Shown here piece by piece: positions 59,301 to 64,000 of a DNA stretch of 64,000 nucleotides; position 1 is the first letter of the stretch, and each line of letters starts with the position of its first letter. Origin of the DNA: Sarcocystis neurona (taxonomy: Eukaryota; Apicomplexa; Conoidasida; Eucoccidiorida; Sarcocystidae); NCBI GenBank assembly GCA_000727475.1, contig KL647309.1:78617-142616 (forward strand), given 5' to 3'. The notes beneath the pieces were generated by a model. It searched no databases and was not told the DNA's origin. It saw only the letters and a list, made by a program, of their open reading frames with translations. The position numbers and the translations under genes are program-made.

Positions 59301-62215
59301 CTGACCTCTGGTCTGCATATATATATATATATATATACATAGTTACCACTGTAAATGTGTGTGCCTGCGAATGTATTTGTATACATATGTTCGTACATTA
59401 ACTTCTACAAAAGTGTGCGTCTCCGTGTGTGTGCGTATGTGTATGGGTATGTGTATACTCACCTTTGTGAGCGTGTCTCTCTGCCTGTATGTGTCTATAC
59501 ATGTATGCATATGTATGTCATCACCTCTACAGTATATGTCTGCGTGTTTACACATATCAGATATAGATGTGTGTGCGTCTCCTCACCTCTGTAAAGGCAA
59601 GCATCTTCATGCACGTATCTTTACGTGTATGCATATGTTGCGTTGTAGTCCCGCGAGGGTAATGCGTCAGACGCGAGGCCACAGTGAGTGGCGGGAGCGT
59701 CTTGTGTTTCCTGCATTTCCACAAAGGGAAAAGAGAAGACGTCTTGCTGCTGGACTTTCTCTTCTCGTTTCTTCAGCGGAAGACCGCGAGTTCTTGGCAA
59801 ACGTGCAGTTTCGCGAAGACGATATCGTCCTGCTGCGGCCCTACGACGAGGATGTGACTGAGTCTGACTCGTGGGTAGGCCTTCTGGCGGTTTCTCTCTG
59901 CTGTCCATTCTCCTCTTCTTCTCCGTCTTCTCTCCGTCTCTCTTTTCTCCCGCCTATTCTCTGGCCCCCTTCCCTTCTTCTCTTCGTCTTCCCTTTCCCT
60001 CTTCTCCCCGTTGTTGTGTCTCTCCTCCTTTCTTTGCGTCTTCTCTTTTTCTAATTCTTCCTCTCCTCCTCGTTGCCCTTGTTGTCTTGACCGTCGTCGT
60101 CTGCGTGGTTGTCGTGACCGTCGTCGTCTGCGCGGGTGTCGTGACCGTCGTTTCCTTGCTTCTGCTGGTTTCCTTTTTCACTGCCAGCCTTGCGCCCGCC
60201 CTGTCTCTTCTCTCCTGTTCGTCAGCAGAGTTCTCTGTGAGTACCTTCCCCCACTTCTTTTTTCTTCTCCTCGTTTCGCCTGTTCTTTGTGTGTGTTGCC
60301 GCTCTTGGGTGTGTGTGTGCTGTGTCGTCATCCGCTTCGTCGTCTGGCCTTGTTTCTCTTGCTGTTGGCAGTCGCCAAAAAAGAAAGAAACAACCGCGTT
60401 CTCGGTGCTCCTTGTGCGCGCGCCCATGTGCGTGGTGCGTGCAGCGAAAATGCTTCGTAGGCGTGGTCACGACTGCCAAGTCGGATAATATGTACTTCAA
60501 TGTAAACGTCCGCCTCGCATCTGGAGAAGGCGCCAAGCATCCCGATGTCCTGTGTAAGTTTCTGCCCCGCGGCTCGTGCTGCTGCCCGTACTGCTGCTGC
60601 TTCCTCTTCTTTGCCTCGCCTGCCACGACCCGTGCTGCAGCGACTGGTGAGACTGCGACGGCCACTGCTCCAGCTGCTACCGCTGCTGCTGGGGTTACTG
60701 CGTGACGAATCTGCTGCGGCGGCTGTCGTCGCAAACGCAGTCCCTCGTAGAGAGTCCGCAATTCTGCGGCTGCTGCCGGGAGCGTCACTCCTGCTGCCAG
60801 CGAACCTCCTGCTGCGGCTGCTGCTCCTAGTGCAGCCTCCTGCTGCTGCAGCTGGATGAGCTGCTTCGACTCAGCAGCTGCTGCTGCTTCTTTTCAGCCG
60901 CTGCAGGTGCTTCTTCTTCTTTTTTGGCAGCTGCTGCTGCATGCACTGGTGCAGCGTCCATCTCACAAGTGTGGCACAGGAGGGGTGTCGTTGGGGTTGC
61001 AGCGCATCTGTTGGATGAAGCGTTGGCGTCACGGCGACAGATCGAGAGTGCTGGGGGGACTGCTGCGTACATGCGTTGCACCTTTCCCGCGCAGATCACG
61101 GCGGCTTCTTCCTCCTGAGTAGTCACGGAATATAAGAGCGGCGCGGTGCTGTCGTTCGCGTCTACGGTGGCGCTATCGTATGCTGCGCCGTAATGTGGGC
61201 AACACGGGGGCGACTGCTGCAGTATTGTTGTCTGCTGCTGCCCCACCCGCTGCTTGCTGCCTTGGCTTCCCTGGCGGACCGGCCACTCGAGTCGCCGGTA
61301 GCGCCCGCAATTCACTGCCCACACTGTCGTACCTGTGTGAATATTATCTTGAGGACTGCTGTACGCATGTCTGGGTCTCTCCGCGTACGTACTTGTGCGT
61401 ATGCATGTGTGCGTGTGTGTGTGGACGAGAAGACTGGCTAGCGATGTAGTAGACGTACACGTCAGAGATCCAGAGCCCCTGACGCCGTGCACGTGGTGTC
61501 TCGAGAGCGCCTGCATGCACGCATGCAAAAATGACGCACAGACAAAAAGCGACGCCGTGACGGATGTCGCTTTCTTTCTCAGCCTGCAGAGCGTTGCCCA
61601 CGTGTGTCTCTGTGTGTTTCCTGCTTCCTGAGTCTTTGAAGAGGACGCGCCGACGTGCGCATGTGTGACGGCTTGTGTGTGCGCGTGCCTCTTCTGCACT
61701 TTGGTCTCGGTTCGCGCCAGTCAAAAAGCACATCTTCTTTATCTACTGATCGATAATACGTCGCTCGCTACGCGTCATGCACGGAAGTGGTGGCTCCGTG
61801 TGTGTGGACGAAAGGACCGTCCATGTAGAACCCTGCATACATGTATGGATCCTTCAGAAACGGCGACACCTGAGGAAGAAGCGACACTCCTGCCATTTTC
61901 TGTCCGTGTATGTGCGTGTGTCATGCTCGTCTTGTCTGCGTACGAAGCGACAGTCGTGGAACACTGCGCCTAGTAGGGAGTGTCTACATATATGCGTGTG
62001 TCTCTCTACGTGATGGTAGTAGTCTTGGTGGATCGCTGTAGGTGGGAGATGTTCCATGTAAAGTGGCCATATGTGGGAGTGGAGCGTGTGCGATGTGGGG
62101 CCTGCATGCAACAGCTTGCAAGCGATTCAAGCTCTACCACCTCACGCCTGCGGTGACGCATGACCGGATGGTGCAGGCGCTTCGAAGCCTCACCATGCAT
62201 CGCCTGCCCGTCTCG
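57789..62215 (+). CDS. IGHMBP2/SMUBP2-type SF1 helicase, N-terminal exons, partial
   Basis: 5'-to-3' RNA/DNA helicase of the UPF1-like SF1 group; IGHMBP2 family members act in translation and tRNA/rRNA metabolism. Exons: 57789-57937, 59777-59874, one ending 60553 (start near 60450), and 62115-62215. Exon 1 reads LMLALEWQAQLAAGITDRRA and on to FEGRHMVLQCK, matching the family pattern L-L-x-x-E-R-x-A-E ... L-x-x-x-G-x-x-L-x-x-L. Exon 2 has FREDDIVLLRPYDED (family: F-x-x-G-D-I-V-x-L). Exon 3 has CFVGVVTTAKSDN then FNVNVRL (G-x-V-x-x-V ... V-x-V). Exon 4 has FKLYHLTPAVTHDRMVQALR, aligning without gaps to the L-x-K-L-A-x-D-V-T-Y-x-R-x-x-x-A-L block before the ATPase core. Phases fit at 57937/59777 (completes Ala) and 60553/62115 (completes Ser); the 59874 junction is unresolved. 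The Walker motifs are not seen before the window ends. UPF1 and Sen1 are alternatives, less good in exon 4. Confidence 0.6.
58527..58800. repeat. interspersed GGTGGAGCACGTGTGT-type boxes
   Basis: A box reading approximately G(A/G)(T/G)GGAGCAC followed by TG/TA-rich sequence recurs at about 58527, 58551, 58615, 58666, 58739 and 58763. It is often followed by CTCTCC(A/G)TATA. Spacing varies from about 22 to 74 bp. It lies in the intron between helicase exons 1 and 2. Confidence 0.7.
59069..59087. repeat. (TG)n microsatellite
   Basis: A dinucleotide run of about 19 bp in the intron between helicase exons 1 and 2. Confidence 0.9.
59272..59340. repeat. two (TA)n microsatellites
   Basis: Two TA runs of about 28 and 23 bp separated by ACTGACCTCTGGTCTGC. 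The intervening TGACC/GGTC could form a small hairpin. It lies in the intron between helicase exons 1 and 2. Confidence 0.95.
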
Positions 62216-62724
62216 GTGAGCTGCACAACAGCTGACTTGACTTTTCCTTCTCCACAAGGGGGACACACGGTCCTTCATATCTCTCTCTGTATTCACACAC
62301 AGACGTGCAATACACATATGTAGAGAGATAAGTACGTGTTGCTTTGTGTGTATGTATGTGCAAGGGCTCTGTATACCGGAGTCGCCGCACTATATGTATG
62401 TGTGTTGATTTGTATGTGTGTACATGCAGTGCTCTGTCCAGCGTGTCTGCGTGGTTGTCGGTTGCTGTTGTCGAGATGCATGCAAGTGCATGCACGCAGA
62501 CGTATGTATTTGTATGTGGGTGCATGCTCGCGTATATGTGTGTGTCTCTCTCTTCGTGATAAGTGTGTGCGCATCAGCCAGCAGAGGTAGTTATTACGTA
62601 GGTGCGGGGGTAAACTCATGTATATATGTGGAGGTACTGGCTGGTGAGTGAGCGGCTGCGGGTTCGTGAGGCAGACGCTGGAGTTGCTTTACGGAGTCAG
62701 CTAACGACGTCTCTACGCATGCAG

Positions 62725-62755
62725 CGGATTGATGAGTTTGTGTTTCAGCTGCGTC
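62725..62755 (+). CDS. candidate small helicase exon
   Basis: After GCATGCAG, 31 nt read RIDEFVFQLR in phase 0, compatible with the exon ending 62215, and stop at a good donor (GTAAGG). The segment would sit between the block ending in exon 4 and the ATPase core, where the family is variable, so no motif confirms it. Confidence 0.35.
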
Positions 62756-64000
62756 GTAAGGAGGCTCCCGTGCGTGTCTTTCTCTCTACGCCGCTCTAGG
62801 TGTGTGCTCGTGTACATGCGCGAGCCGTATGCTTTATATTTGTATGTCTCGGGGCACGCGCATTGCTACGTGCACACAGGGACGTCTCTACACGCGTGCA
62901 GGGGAAATTCGCTTTCGCGCGCGGGAAGGACTGCTCCCCGCTGGTTGTTTGCTGTACGTGTATCTTCTGTCTCTCCTCTGTATATCGTCCTGTCTTATGT
63001 GTGAGCCTCCGCCCATCAACGGGGATCATAGAGATGCCTCTGACGGATGTATATGTCTATGTAATATATCCACCGTGCGTGTGGCACTGCAGCTGTGCGT
63101 CCGCGTGTGTCTACGTAGGTGAAACCTTTCGACTATTTCTTCTCTCTCTGCACGAGGCGGCACTGCGTATCTGCTGCGACTGCGTAGCAGCACTTCTTCA
63201 CGCATGCCTTTCCCGCCGGTCTTGTCGGTGTCAACTTCTCCATTTTCTTTGTCAGCCCGTCTGTATGGACAAATAAGCTTCTGACTTCTCCACGCCGTTG
63301 TGAATATATCGACGTGCTACATATCCATATATATATATATATGTGTATGCGTATGTATAGGTCTACGCACACACGCACACACAGGCGATGCTTGCAAGGG
63401 AATGTATAGATGCATGCATATTATATACAGCGCTCAGCGCACATGTTTCTCATTTTGGTCCCAAACCAAGTCTCTACATCCACGTTTTCTGTATATTTCT
63501 CTGTCTTGATGCGGATATGTGTGTGTGTGTGTGTGTCTGTAATTCTTCTCACTCGCGCGTCTGCGTACGTGCCTATGCGTGCGTCTCTCCCCGTCTCTGT
63601 ATATCGACGCGCGCTGCATTAGATATCTTCGCGCATCTGCGTGCATCTGTATCCGTGCCTCTTAGTACACCCTGCTGTTTGTTGGACTCTGTTCTTCTCT
63701 CTCTATATATTTATATATATGCGGGTGTGTGTATTTGTATGTGTGTACGTGTCCTCTGGTGGGCGATGGTACGTTTTCTGTAGAGGTGTGTGCGTGTGTG
63801 CATGCACAGCGTTCGCCGAGAGACATGGGACAGGCGCGGCTGCGTTTCGCTCATATCTCGCGACAACAGCAGACGCGACTTTTACATCCGGTGTCTCCTC
63901 TTCTTCTTCATTTGACCAGAGCTTGGGCGGCACGTGTTTCTGTGGACGGCACTTGTTTCTGTGTTGTGTATGATGGGGTTTGTGCGTCGTCCCGCAGCAA
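62756..64000. other. presumed intron with unresolved exon candidates
   Basis: Mostly TG/TA-rich sequence with microsatellites, including TA runs near 63330 and 63705 and a TG run at 63517-63538. An open frame after ATGCACAG at about 63807 (FAERHGTGAAAFRSYLATTA) could be another helicase exon but has no motif. The window ends before any Walker A motif. Confidence 0.35.

Noticed and set aside
57789..62215. Assignment to Sen1 or UPF1
   Set aside because: The D-R-M-x-x-A-L part also fits UPF1 and the first exon loosely fits Sen1, but the gap-free match of exon 4 and the exon 1 pattern favour the IGHMBP2 family; kept only as alternatives.
1..64000. CRISPR arrays, rRNA genes, tRNA genes, bacterial-type operons
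   Set aside because: No regularly spaced identical repeats with unique spacers, no rRNA signature and no tRNA cloverleaf was recognised by eye; exon-intron structure shows eukaryotic DNA. A tRNA scan would be needed to exclude single tRNAs.

Overview
The window looks like nuclear DNA of a coccidian apicomplexan, most likely Eimeria or a close relative. The reasons are short GT-AG exons split by long introns full of TG/CA and TA microsatellites, CAG/CTG trinucleotide arrays running through and beside exons, an apicomplexan-style protein disulfide isomerase, and a sharp split between a repeat-poor left part and a repeat-rich right part. That split resembles the feature-poor/feature-rich segmentation described for Eimeria tenella chromosome 1. 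The genus is inference; no ribosomal or organellar marker is present.

Left part (about 1-25,000): no intact gene is recognised and stop codons fall at random density. Read across frames on the + strand, it contains many short but ordered fragments of Ty3/gypsy (chromovirus-like) retrotransposon pol: reverse transcriptase (RT), RNase H (RH), integrase (IN) and a possible chromodomain. At least five or six degraded copies lie in the same orientation. The clearest are copy A (RT 4556-5010, RH 5295-5555, IN 6000-6320), copy B (RH 8841-8900, IN 9539-10090), an RT-RH copy at 13815-14518, and an RT core with an intact Tyr-Leu-Asp-Asp motif at 21403-21652. All are frameshifted and stop-ridden; none could encode a working enzyme.

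Middle part (25,600-37,200): a complete three-exon protein disulfide isomerase gene on the - strand (28617 to 25629), followed by about 8.5 kb in which no gene is supported.

Right part (37,200-64,000): + strand multi-exon genes. The first starts at 37228 and encodes a low-complexity protein with a dsRNA-binding motif (DRBM) split by a 2.1-kb intron. Phase-compatible exons near 43-47 kb contain the end of a second DRBM, and exons at 50.1-55.6 kb encode another DRBM-like end and a helical region. From 57.8 kb to at least 62.2 kb, four phase-compatible exons match the N-terminal and 1B regions of an IGHMBP2/SMUBP2-type SF1 helicase; its ATPase core must lie mostly beyond the right edge. Whether the DRBM exons and the helicase exons form two, three or one gene cannot be settled from sequence alone. 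Introns here carry CAG, TG, TA and mixed tandem arrays.

Functionally the intact genes point to ER oxidative folding (PDI) and RNA binding/remodelling (DRBM protein and SF1 helicase). The left part is best read as a graveyard of old LTR retrotransposons.
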